Below the pieces are notes generated by a model. It did no database searches, was not told the DNA's origin, and worked only from the letters and a program-made list of their open reading frames with translations. The translations under genes were made by a program, and so were the position numbers. This document shows, one piece after another, positions 7,272 through 14,021 of a stretch of DNA of 14,021 nt (position 1 is its first letter; each line of letters begins with the position of its first letter). The DNA comes from Pseudomonadota bacterium (lineage in GTDB: Bacteria; Myxococcota; Bradymonadia; UBA4248): assembly GCA_017629415.1 (NCBI GenBank), contig JAGBXG010000210.1, positions 1 through 14,021 on the forward strand, read 5' to 3'.

Positions 7272-7323
7272 GTCTTACCCAAGACTGTAGCTCATGCGTT
7301 CTTACCCAAGACTGTAGCTCATG
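7270..7323. repeat. Two 24-bp direct repeats, 27-bp period, each with a hairpin
   Basis: The same 24 bases occur at 7273-7296 and 7300-7323 (core CTTACCCAAGACTGTAGC). The first copy sits in a perfect 7-bp hairpin CAGTCTT (7270-7276) / AAGACTG (7281-7287) with an ACCC loop; the second keeps only part of the stem. Open frames cross the repeat on both strands because 27 is a multiple of three, but I do not consider them genes. Confidence 0.8.
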
Positions 7324-7525
7324 GAGCATTGGGTATGAGGCTGCCCAATATCCATTGGGCTCCCCCACCCCCACCGCCGCCGCCATCCCTGTCCGGGTGC
7401 GCTGTGCGCACAAAACACAGCTATCCTCCAGCTCTGCATTTTAACTCAGTCAAAGGCTGAACTGAAATGCCGCTTCCTGTAAATACATGGAACAGAAAGA
7501 GAGCTTGAAAGAACCAACTGTGCCT

Positions 7526-7599
7526 GCAGATTCGACCACTCTCGATTCTGCGCGCACCGGCTCCGCATGATATGGATCATATCAATCCTCGTCAGGATT
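7526..7599. repeat. Cluster of three adjacent hairpins
   Basis: Hairpin 1: GCAGA and TCGA (7526-7535) against TCGA and TCTGC (7542-7551), with one T-T mismatch. Hairpin 2: TGATATG (7568-7574) / CATATCA (7578-7584). Hairpin 3: AATCCT (7584-7589) / AGGATT (7594-7599). Hairpins 2 and 3 share a base and would stack. The sequence shows them directly; the function is unknown. Confidence 0.55.
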
Positions 7600-7889
7600 A
7601 AAATCATCCATCATTGTTTGGGACAGAGGGACGGACTGACACCAAACACAAATCATGCGTTATGTGTTAGATTCCGTCAATGACGGTCATCATGGGAATT
7701 TCGAGGTGGAGAGCGAGCATTCATCTTGGCGATATCAACTTGGCAGCGGTATTACTGCAACCCGTGTGATGCCAACGAAGAATGGTTTGTGACGATTTTT
7801 TTTAAAAAAAATTGCATCCATCCATTTTAGTTTCCCAAGCTCGCAATATTCGACATGGATAAAAAATTTAAGTATGAAAATTGTCGATG

Positions 7890-7978
7890 ATTCAGAGCTT
7901 TTTAGAAACAAACTCAACGTGTGATAAGGTTTTCATTCAGAGTTTTTTAGAAACAAACTCAACGTGTGATAAGGTTTC
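7890..7978. repeat. 45-bp tandem duplication
   Basis: Copy 1 (7890-7934) and copy 2 (7935-7978) both begin ATTCAGAG and share the core AAACAAACTCAACGTGTGAT. They differ by one C/T change and a one-base shorter T run at the end of copy 2. The duplication is therefore recent. It lies about 80-170 bp upstream of the promoter candidate at 8061-8089. Confidence 0.92.
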
Positions 7979-8060
7979 ATTTTGTATCAAACCATCAAAA
8001 CAACGAATTTCAGCAGAAATTAAAAATGTAAAAGCACGAAAAGGATTATTTTTCTGATAT

Positions 8061-8089
8061 TTGTGAAGATAGGATTACAAAAGTATAAG
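8061..8089 (+). promoter_or_regulatory. Sigma-70-type promoter for the helix-hairpin-helix gene
   Basis: A -35 box TTGTGA (8061-8066), 17-bp spacer and -10 box TATAAG (8084-8089) form a good sigma-70 match. The predicted start is at about 8096, just before the palindrome at 8099-8121 and some 45 nt before the coding start. Confidence 0.6.
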
Positions 8090-8098
8090 ATATATCGT

Positions 8099-8121
8099 CC
8101 TTTGGATATGCCATCCAAAGG
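8099..8121. promoter_or_regulatory. Perfect 9-bp palindrome at the predicted transcription start
   Basis: CCTTTGGAT (8099-8107) and ATCCAAAGG (8113-8121) are exact inverted repeats separated by ATGCC. Placed about +3 to +25 relative to the predicted start, it could be a repressor operator. In RNA it would form a stable leader hairpin ending 19 nt before the first ATG. There is no T run, so it is not a terminator. Confidence 0.55.
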
Positions 8122-8140
8122 GCAAATCACATAGAATGGG

Positions 8141-9799
8141 ATGATTGGCATGAATACGCAGGACATCGTTCAAAAGTTACGCAGGCTTCACACTTTGCTT
8201 GTTTTAGGCAAACGCAGCAATAACCTTGCATTGGCCATTCGCCGGGCTTTGGATGCTATCGATGCATGGCCGGAAGATGCGCGCGTCATGGTTCAAAAAA
8301 CACCTGTTCGTATTCTGTTTGCAGGATATGGCCCTAAGTTTATCAAACTGTTCGAAGAATTGCTCAAGACAGGCGATATTGCCATGATCCATCAGTTGCA
8401 GCCAGAATTTGATCCTTTCTTCTGTTATCTTTGTGAAATTCCGGGCATTGGTGAAACAATGGCGCGCCGGATGTATTTTGATCGAAGTATTCGTTCCATG
8501 GATGATCTGCGCATTGCATACAGCAACAATATATTGCAGCGCATTCCATCATTTGGGGATATCAGGCTTAAAGCAATTGAAGATGTTTTATGGATATCCC
8601 AAGCCAGGGATGATTCGCCGGCAGATATTCCGGCTCCAACACCGTCACAGCTGGCATTGCCTTCGATATATCCGCGTCATAACATGTCAGGCAGTTATCC
8701 GCATTTCTCCGGCGGACATGAGATGACACCAGCACTGGAATATACAAAATCGTACGGTCAAACCTACGATTCTTTTACTGATTTAGAGACGAATGAAGAA
8801 GAGGATTTGTTTGAGCCGACACCAAGACATGCCAATATATCGCAAACAAACATGCCGCAGCCTTATGATGGGCATTCCCAAGATTTATTTCAGCCGGAAT
8901 TATCTGTCCAAAACAGTATGAATGGACGCATACCGTCGAGCAAAACAGGATTGCGGTCTTTACCGGGATTAGGCGCAGCCGAAACGGCAAAACGTACCAT
9001 TTCACAGCCCAATACCACCGAGCGTGTGGATACGCCATCGCTGGCAGTTTTTAATGCCATACCGGCTTCTGCTGTTCAACGCACAACGCCTGTTCAAGAC
9101 ATGCGGCCAGGTACAGCCATTTCTGCATCTGTTCAAGACATGCGGCCCATTGCATCTGCCTCCGAAATCCATCATGCGATTGCCCGAACCATTCAAAATC
9201 AAGACAATCAACCTGAAAATGCTTTAGTCAAATCCCAGCTGGAAGCATTTATCGCGCAAGATTTGAAAGAACATGGCCTTTTGTCTGCCCCAGAAGCGAG
9301 AATGCAAAATTTAGAAACTCAAAAAGCTTATCCCATGGGGTATACAGATGAGGCGCGTATGGCGTGCGAAGCATGCCATAGCGGCGCAAAGGCATCGTAT
9401 GAGGCCAAAGGCCGAATAGAAGCCGAAACAAATCTCGCGCAGCGTATGGCGTGCGAAGCATGCCATAGCGAAGCAGCAGCATCGTATGAGGCCAAAGGCC
9501 GAATAGAGGCTGCGCCTGAACACCCTTCAAGCTGTACTATCATTCGTACAGAAACATTGCATGCCGCAGAAATTATCACCGATGAACTTGTCGCGACTTT
9601 GCTCAAATGTGATGTCCTCATTGCCGAAAATATTCAAATCGACAGACGAATGCCGGAAATGCCTGAAAATGCCCAAGCCGAAATGAAAACCGATAAACTT
9701 TCTGCTTCAGCGATTTATGCAGATTCCATCACAGCACAAATTGTACGTGTCAAAACAGTCCGGGTGCGTTATCTCATCTCACAGGTGATTCGCGGATGA
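8141..9799 (+). CDS. Orphan polymerase-X-like helix-hairpin-helix protein with low-complexity middle
   Basis: This 552-residue protein begins with about 150 residues that resemble the N-terminal 8-kDa and fingers domains of family X DNA polymerases. Helix-hairpin-helix motifs lie at EIPGIGETMARRM (99-111) and RIPSFGDIRLKAI (134-146). The nucleotidyltransferase palm and PHP domains are absent, so polymerase activity is not expected; DNA binding is inferred. Residues about 155-400 are disordered and Pro/Gln/Ser-rich, with a 13-residue duplication containing VQDMRP. Residues 406-456 hold two 29-residue repeats beginning RMACEACHS. The last 90 residues show a hydrophobic residue every fifth position (AEIITDELVATLLKCDVLIA), like a short beta-helix. 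The start is uncertain: ATG at 8141 has no spaced ribosome site, while ATG at 8150 has GGGA 8 nt upstream. The kinase gene follows after 21 bp. Confidence 0.85.
   Translation: MIGMNTQDIVQKLRRLHTLLVLGKRSNNLALAIRRALDAIDAWPEDARVMVQKTPVRILFAGYGPKFIKLFEELLKTGDIAMIHQLQPEFDPFFCYLCEIPGIGETMARRMYFDRSIRSMDDLRIAYSNNILQRIPSFGDIRLKAIEDVLWISQARDDSPADIPAPTPSQLALPSIYPRHNMSGSYPHFSGGHEMTPALEYTKSYGQTYDSFTDLETNEEEDLFEPTPRHANISQTNMPQPYDGHSQDLFQPELSVQNSMNGRIPSSKTGLRSLPGLGAAETAKRTISQPNTTERVDTPSLAVFNAIPASAVQRTTPVQDMRPGTAISASVQDMRPIASASEIHHAIARTIQNQDNQPENALVKSQLEAFIAQDLKEHGLLSAPEARMQNLETQKAYPMGYTDEARMACEACHSGAKASYEAKGRIEAETNLAQRMACEACHSEAAASYEAKGRIEAAPEHPSSCTIIRTETLHAAEIITDELVATLLKCDVLIAENIQIDRRMPEMPENAQAEMKTDKLSASAIYADSITAQIVRVKTVRVRYLISQVIRG
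9356..9510 (+). repeat. In-frame tandem palindromic repeat, 87-bp period
   Basis: A unit of about 65 bp occurs at 9356-9420 and again at 9443-9507. The two copies are nearly identical except for a block of about ten bases in the middle (9383-9392 versus 9470-9479). Each begins with a hairpin of arms TATGGCGTGC and GCATGCCATA around GAA (9358-9380 and 9445-9467), ten pairs including one G-T. The period is 29 codons, so the frame is preserved. The design, a palindrome inserted in frame in a coding sequence, recalls the palindromic elements of Rickettsia; I do not claim homology. Confidence 0.85.
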
Positions 9800-9820
9800 T
9801 TTTCCTTTTAAAGCTCGATT

Positions 9821-11566
9821 ATGCGGTCCTATAAATTTTATTCTTCCGTCACTTTCAAGATCTTTGCGGCCATGCTCCTGATTGCAGTGGTGCCGGTTGT
9901 AGCGACACTTGTCATTTTTGACCGCATTTCCGAATTTAATCAGGACTTGCAGGAAGAAGCCGCTGAAAGCATTGACGGCGTTTCCGAAATTTACCGCGCC
10001 TGGGTCAAAGCAGAATCCAGTCGTATTGAACTGATTCAAAAAAATCTCGCTTTGCAAACCGACGCCTTGCTCGACAAACATCAAGTCGTGCGCGTTGCCG
10101 ATATCTTTCAAAGTCATAGTTTCCAACAGGATTTACAAAAACTGTTCGATGAAACCGTGGCCTCTGATGCCATGATTGCCGACATCCGCCTGATCTTTAA
10201 TATGGAACCTGTCGTTCAGGCAAGCCGTTCGCAAATGTCACGCTCGGAATACAATTTTCAAGCCGTAACCGTGCCTGTCGCCATCTACTCAAGGTTTGCC
10301 AATCGCGCACAGTTTGGCGGCGATTTGCCAGCTGATGAAACGATTCCTGTACTGATCGCACAACCCGTAGGCGATAGCGGTACACTGGCTTTGCCAGACA
10401 CTTTGCCAGACAGCCAAGCCGTTCTGCCCGAAACCATGAGAGGCCATGCCGAAAATGATGCCCCGATGGCATCGACTCGCGGGGTTCACCTGGTACTCAT
10501 GTTCGCCATCGAAAAAGCTCAAAACGCCAGATATGAACAGTTGGGCGAAAAAAGATATCGTCACGGTGCCATTTCTGCCATGCAGGCAGACGAAACCACT
10601 CGCGTGACATCGCTCTACCAGGCCATCTTTTTTTCCATCGCCGCACTCGTCTTCATTTTGGCTATCGGCGCAGCGTTTTTTATCGCTTTTCCCATCAGCC
10701 AACGCATTTCTGCTTTGACGGAAAAAACAAAACTTCTCGCCGATGGCGATTTAAACGCCAAAGTTCATGTCAAAGGCAAAGATCAAATCGCTTTCTTAAT
10801 GACACAATTCAATACCATGGTCGATGATGTACGCACGGCTCAAGAATCCAAAGCATACATCGAACGCATGCAGGCATGGCAAGAAGTCGCCAGAAGACTC
10901 GCACATGAAATCAAAAACCCTTTAACGCCCATCGTGCTGGCTGTTCAACAGCTTGACAAAAAATTCGATGATTATATTGACAGACCGCAGAAATATCGAA
11001 AACTTCTCACGGATGCCGTAGAAATTGTTAACGAGGAAACAGGAACACTCCACAAACTCGTCAAAAATTTCAGCGAATTTGCTCGCATGCCCATCCCGGA
11101 AAAAAAAGATACCTGTCTGTACGAATTTGTGCGTCAAACCGTCGAACAAAACCCGCAATTTGCCGAACAAACCCAACGCATCACCATCCATGAAGCAACA
11201 GAAACCGCCGCACATGCACATATCGATATCGATCACGAACTGATGCGCCGCGTTTTAGTCAATATTATTCGAAATGGCATCGAAGCCGCCCAAAATGCCC
11301 AATTTGAACCTGAAATCGATATTGAAGTGTCACATCTCGAAAATGATGCACACCACCAACTCAATATCCGCATTCTCGACAACGGTCCCGGCCTGACAGA
11401 TGAGCAAAAAGCAAAACTGTTCATGCCCTACTTTACAACCAAATCTGACGGAACTGGCCTGGGACTGCCGATTGTACGCAAAATCATCGAAGATCACGAT
11501 GGCCGTATTCATCTGGGCAACCGCGAAGATGGACAGCGCGGGACACAAGCCGATATTTCACTCTGA
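9821..11566 (+). CDS. NtrY-like membrane sensor histidine kinase
   Basis: This 581-residue sensor kinase autophosphorylates on His and would pass the phosphate to a response regulator. Order of parts: membrane segment 1 (about 13-33), a periplasmic sensor region (about 35-265), membrane segment 2 (about 266-290), a HAMP linker (about 291-343), then dimerisation and catalytic domains. The H-box ARRLAHEIKNPLTPI holds the phosphoacceptor H362. The N-box is NIIRNGIEAA (481-490), G1 is DNGPGL (520-525) and G2 GTGLGL (544-549). The HEIKNPLTPI form is characteristic of the NtrY branch. The periplasmic region contains a short duplication (LPDTLPDS). No response regulator lies next to it, so the partner, perhaps an NtrX-type regulator, is elsewhere. 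It starts 21 bp after the helix-hairpin-helix gene with only a weak ribosome site, which suggests translational coupling. Confidence 0.93.
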   Translation: MRSYKFYSSVTFKIFAAMLLIAVVPVVATLVIFDRISEFNQDLQEEAAESIDGVSEIYRAWVKAESSRIELIQKNLALQTDALLDKHQVVRVADIFQSHSFQQDLQKLFDETVASDAMIADIRLIFNMEPVVQASRSQMSRSEYNFQAVTVPVAIYSRFANRAQFGGDLPADETIPVLIAQPVGDSGTLALPDTLPDSQAVLPETMRGHAENDAPMASTRGVHLVLMFAIEKAQNARYEQLGEKRYRHGAISAMQADETTRVTSLYQAIFFSIAALVFILAIGAAFFIAFPISQRISALTEKTKLLADGDLNAKVHVKGKDQIAFLMTQFNTMVDDVRTAQESKAYIERMQAWQEVARRLAHEIKNPLTPIVLAVQQLDKKFDDYIDRPQKYRKLLTDAVEIVNEETGTLHKLVKNFSEFARMPIPEKKDTCLYEFVRQTVEQNPQFAEQTQRITIHEATETAAHAHIDIDHELMRRVLVNIIRNGIEAAQNAQFEPEIDIEVSHLENDAHHQLNIRILDNGPGLTDEQKAKLFMPYFTTKSDGTGLGLPIVRKIIEDHDGRIHLGNREDGQRGTQADISL

Positions 11567-11584
11567 CATAAGCGCTGAATCACC

Positions 11585-11717
11585 GGGGGCCGAGCCCCCT
11601 GCGGCGCTATTTGCTGCGCAAATACGCGCCTACCCCCACCCGGGGCTTTGCCCCGGACCCCACCAACGGGCGCTGCCCTTTGGAATCCTGCCAAGGGGCT
11701 GAGCCCCTTGGAACCCA
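11585..11717. repeat. 133-bp multi-hairpin dispersed repeat, copy B
   Basis: Same length and orientation as 3251-3383, with 5 mismatches and no gaps. In this copy the third hairpin is perfect (CCGGGGC / GCCCCGG around TTT), whereas in copy A it has two mismatches. The fourth hairpin is perfect in copy A and carries one mismatch here. It begins 18 bp after the kinase stop and ends 4 bp before the ATG of the lipoprotein gene. Confidence 0.9.
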
Positions 11718-11721
11718 CAAT

Positions 11722-12132
11722 ATGAAGCGTTTTTCGTGGGTTGAATCATTTATATTTTTCTGCTGTTTTTTTGCCTTATTTTACCTCATGCCACGCCTAT
11801 TTTTCTTTATCCTGCTTATGCTCATCAGTTCCGGATGCCGTTCCGAGGCAGACAAGATGGCCGAATTTTGCCTTTCATTTGCCCAAATTACCGAAACACA
11901 CACCGATTGTCCTGAAATGGCAAAGCAAATGACTGTTTTTCTCAACGCTTCTCATCCTAAACTTAAAGATGATCAGATTTGCGCACAGACGACAGCCTGT
12001 CTGCCTTGTCGGGAAGCAGCCAAAAAACTGCTGCAATCTTGCGGACATGCGCCCGAAATGCGTCCTGTTCTCGATAGAATGCACTTTTCTAAATCCCTGC
12101 GCGAAGACCTCCAATCTCCGCCCGCCGAATAA
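11722..12132 (+). CDS. Small Cys-rich lipoprotein
   Basis: I do not recognise the family. From the ATG at 11722 the protein is 136 residues, with a long hydrophobic N-terminus ending in a lipobox-like LISSGC, so C39 would be lipidated after signal peptidase II cleavage. The in-frame ATG at 11788 gives a more standard 17-residue lipoprotein signal (MPRLFFFILLMLISSGC) and may be the true start; neither has a strong ribosome site. An earlier in-frame ATG at 11611 lies inside repeat copy B and is rejected. The mature part is about 97 residues with six further Cys, including a CLPC motif, suggesting disulfides in the periplasm or a metal site. It ends 18 bp before the aminopeptidase gene, so the pair may be co-transcribed. 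Confidence 0.7.
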   Translation: MKRFSWVESFIFFCCFFALFYLMPRLFFFILLMLISSGCRSEADKMAEFCLSFAQITETHTDCPEMAKQMTVFLNASHPKLKDDQICAQTTACLPCREAAKKLLQSCGHAPEMRPVLDRMHFSKSLREDLQSPPAE

Positions 12133-12150
12133 CAAACAAGGAGTCAACAG

Positions 12151-13590
12151 ATGAAACGATTTTATATCGACAGCTTGGAACAGCTCAAATCGTCACAAGC
12201 ATTAACCCTCATTGCTACCCCCGAAACCTGGGCAAATGCATTGGATACCTGCCATATCACTGGCGAAACACGAGACATTGCCCAGGCACTTCTCTCCAAT
12301 AACGATAAAAAATCGATCACATTGTACCGCAAAGTCGACGGCTGTGATGCCCCCGTGCGTTTGTCTGTGATCATTATCGAACCTGTGAAATCTCGCGATA
12401 TGCCCAAACAAAATGTCTTTGCTTTGCAAAAAATGCTCAAAGACGAACACTTGACCGGAGAAAATGCCGCCATCGCTTTATTTTTAAACACTGAAAATCA
12501 TGTGGAATATGCTTCTGTTGTGGCTGAAATCGTCAAATCCAGTCCAGTTTTCACCCGCAAAACAGAAAAAGAAGATGTGACCGAAAGAATTGCCATCCTT
12601 TGCGACATCAAGGACACGCATTGGAGTCATGCGGTCTGTGAAATTCTTCCTGAAGTGGCACGCTGGGTGGATACGCCAACCCTTGAAATGACCACAGAAA
12701 TCTTTGCATCCGAAGCTTTGGCATTTGCCCAAAAATACGGTCTCAAATCTCAAGTCATTGCAGATACAGCATTGCTCGACAAAGGCTTTGGCGGTCTTTG
12801 GCATGTGGGTAAATCCGGCAAAACACTCCCGCGCCTCATTGTTTTGGAATATGCGCCTTCTCACAGCTCACAACATATTGCACTGGTTGGCAAAGGGCTG
12901 GTTTATGACACAGGCGGTTTATGCCTCAAACCGCGCGATCATATGGCCACCATGAAATCCGACATGGGCGGAGCCGCTGCTGTTCTCGGTGCGATTGGGA
13001 TGGCTTCTATGCTTCAATTGCCTTGCCGCATCACCGCCATTCTTTGTGTGGCAGAAAATGGCATTGGCCCCGATGCGCTTCGTCCGGATGACATTATCCA
13101 ACTCTATTCCGGTCTGACTGTTGAAATCAATAACACCGATGCTGAAGGCCGCCTGGTGCTTGGCGATGGCGTTGCCTATGCCAGCAAAGACCTTCAGCCG
13201 GATTATATTATTGATGCCGCCACACTTACAGGCGCACAGCTCATGTGTACAGGCAAACGCCATGCAGGCCTCCTTACCCCCGATGCATGGCTCCAAGACC
13301 GCATTGTAGAGGCCGGAAAAACAGCAGGCGAACCTGTTTATCCGCTGCTTTATGCCCCGGAAATTCTGTTCTCAGAATTCAAAAGTGATGTGGCTGACAT
13401 GAAGAATTCATGCAAAGATCGCCTCAATGCCCAATCGTCATGTGCCGGTCATTTCGTCGAAAAACATTTAAACAAAGATTGGCAAGGCAAATATGCACAT
13501 ATCGATATTGCCGGTCCGGCATGGAACGGAGAACGTGCCACGGGATACGGTGCGCTTCTGCTTGCTGTTATTGCAAACAGCATCATCTAG
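12151..13590 (+). CDS. M17 leucyl aminopeptidase (PepA-type)
   Basis: This 479-residue cytosolic di-metal exopeptidase removes N-terminal residues from peptides. The catalytic domain (about 235-475) shows VGKGLVYDTGGLCLKP (246-261), MKSDMGGAAAV and the family signature NTDAEGRL (328-335). The metal ligands K248, D253, D271, D330 and E332 and the catalytic residues K260 and R334 are all present, each two lower than in bovine lens leucine aminopeptidase. The N-terminal domain (1-230) is diverged, as is usual in M17. The start is fixed by AAGGAG at 12138-12143, 7 nt upstream. It follows the lipoprotein gene closely. The C-terminus (GYGALLLAVIANSII) looks complete, but the recombinase frame begins right at its stop, and no terminator follows. 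Confidence 0.95.
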   Translation: MKRFYIDSLEQLKSSQALTLIATPETWANALDTCHITGETRDIAQALLSNNDKKSITLYRKVDGCDAPVRLSVIIIEPVKSRDMPKQNVFALQKMLKDEHLTGENAAIALFLNTENHVEYASVVAEIVKSSPVFTRKTEKEDVTERIAILCDIKDTHWSHAVCEILPEVARWVDTPTLEMTTEIFASEALAFAQKYGLKSQVIADTALLDKGFGGLWHVGKSGKTLPRLIVLEYAPSHSSQHIALVGKGLVYDTGGLCLKPRDHMATMKSDMGGAAAVLGAIGMASMLQLPCRITAILCVAENGIGPDALRPDDIIQLYSGLTVEINNTDAEGRLVLGDGVAYASKDLQPDYIIDAATLTGAQLMCTGKRHAGLLTPDAWLQDRIVEAGKTAGEPVYPLLYAPEILFSEFKSDVADMKNSCKDRLNAQSSCAGHFVEKHLNKDWQGKYAHIDIAGPAWNGERATGYGALLLAVIANSII

Positions 13591-13591
13591 C

Positions 13592-14021
13592 CCCTTTTTG
13601 CTCGCTACGGGCGCACGGTGTTCCACTCTGGAGATTGTGCGTATTGGCGACATGTCAGAGGATGGGCATTTGTCATTGTACAACGTGAAAGCCTCCCATG
13701 CGTATGACCGCGCAATCCTGATTACTGACCCAGTCATCCGCTCACTATGGGCAACCGTCTCCGGGGATCGTGATCCATCCGAGCCGTTGTTTGGCTATGG
13801 TGAAGATGCGCTCAGGGTATCGCGGCGACTGAGAAATCGAATGCTTCGTATGTTCGAGCCAGACTTGGATGGTCAGCGCATTTCCCCGCATAGCTTCAGG
13901 CATTTTTTCGGATGTCGCTTGCTGGAGCGAGGGGCGTCTATCGACACGGTGGCGACTCTGCTGGATCACCAGTCATCGAGCATCACTTATCAGTACTACG
14001 CCAAGCAATCACAGCAAAAGG
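13592..14021 (+). pseudogene. Tyrosine recombinase/integrase catalytic domain, 5'-truncated, runs off the window
   Basis: The plus-strand frame 13592-14021 has no stop and reads as the catalytic domain of a phage-integrase-family recombinase. LLATGAR gives the first catalytic Arg (codon 13616-13618), a Lys lies in the NVKAS segment, and HSFRH gives the His-x-x-Arg pair (13889-13900). LLDHQS gives the second His (13967-13969), and adjacent Tyr codons at 13994-13999 include the likely nucleophile. Homology begins in the middle of the domain: there is no N-terminal core-binding domain and no start codon with a ribosome site, since the preceding bases are the end of the aminopeptidase gene. Base composition looks higher in GC than upstream. 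Either this is a fragment left by insertion or deletion, or the join is an assembly artefact. Confidence 0.8.

Larger units (their letters stand above)
7324..8060. other. Intergenic stretch without a convincing gene
   Basis: No frame here has a ribosome binding site plus protein-like composition. The visible contents are several small palindromes and a direct duplication. There is GCCCAAT / ATTGGGC at 7343-7360, then a C-rich, CCG-rich run at about 7360-7390. A cluster of hairpins lies at 7526-7599, and CCGTC / GACGG near 7675-7687. An A/T palindrome of eight T then eight A lies at 7796-7811, and a 45-bp tandem duplication at 7890-7978. The texture suggests accumulated relic sequence or a structured non-coding RNA region; nothing points to a specific function. 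Confidence 0.5.

Noticed and set aside
7227..7323. CRISPR array
   Set aside because: Only two repeats, with a 3-bp gap between them and no spacers or cas genes.
7156..7413. 85-residue minus-strand open frame with a HELQSWVR repeat
   Set aside because: The repeat is simply the 27-bp direct repeat read in frame; there is no ribosome site and the frame ends inside the terminator hairpin.
7032..7460. 142-residue plus-strand open frame
   Set aside because: It crosses the IS-like hairpin, the terminator, the long hairpin and the 27-bp repeats, contains a Pro run from a C-rich stretch, and has no ribosome site.
7526..7551. tRNA-like T-arm
   Set aside because: The TTCGA motif fits a hairpin but no acceptor, D or anticodon arm can be built around it.
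7796..7811. T8A8 palindrome as a bidirectional terminator or origin element
   Set aside because: It has no GC stem and no nearby DnaA boxes or iterons; probably just an AT-rich, possibly curved tract.

Overview
The window looks like bacterial chromosome from a Gram-negative of moderate GC. Cys-rich repeats with the Asp-Asp-Gly-Cys-Gly-Asn signature, a secreted clan-A glycosidase-like protein, a lipobox protein and an NtrY-type kinase together suggest Myxococcota or a related former deltaproteobacterial lineage. That placement is inference; there is no rRNA or other decisive marker.

Layout. 1-1859 (+): 3' part of a secreted Cys-rich repeat / DUF5722 glycosidase-like gene. 1864-3219 (+): Cys-cluster (YkgJ-type) metal-binding protein. 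3251-3383: first copy of a 133-bp multi-hairpin repeat, then a bidirectional terminator. 3433-5331 (-): dnaK. 5677-6153 (+): small RRM RNA-binding protein, divergent from dnaK. 6272-6965 (+): two small unrecognised genes. 6966-8140: about 1.2 kb without a convincing gene but dense in structure: a decayed IS200/IS605-type right end, a strong terminator, long hairpins, two sets of tandem repeats, and a promoter followed by a perfect palindrome. 8141-9799 (+): protein with a polymerase-X-like helix-hairpin-helix N-terminus, a low-complexity middle carrying in-frame palindromic repeats, and a beta-helix-like C-terminus. 9821-11566 (+): NtrY-like membrane histidine kinase. 11585-11717: second copy of the 133-bp repeat. 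11722-12132 (+): small Cys-rich lipoprotein. 12151-13590 (+): M17 aminopeptidase. 13592-14021 (+): catalytic part of a tyrosine recombinase whose 5' half is missing.

How the parts relate. Most genes are housekeeping or signalling genes not obviously linked. Likely co-transcribed pairs are the glycosidase-like and YkgJ-type genes (5 bp apart), the helix-hairpin-helix gene and the kinase (21 bp apart), and the lipoprotein and aminopeptidase (18 bp apart). The most unusual material is repeat biology: the 133-bp element found twice, each time just after a plus-strand stop codon; a palindromic unit duplicated in frame inside a coding sequence; and the hairpin-rich interval at 6966-8121. No CRISPR array, tRNA, rRNA, toxin-antitoxin pair or recognisable defence system was seen.
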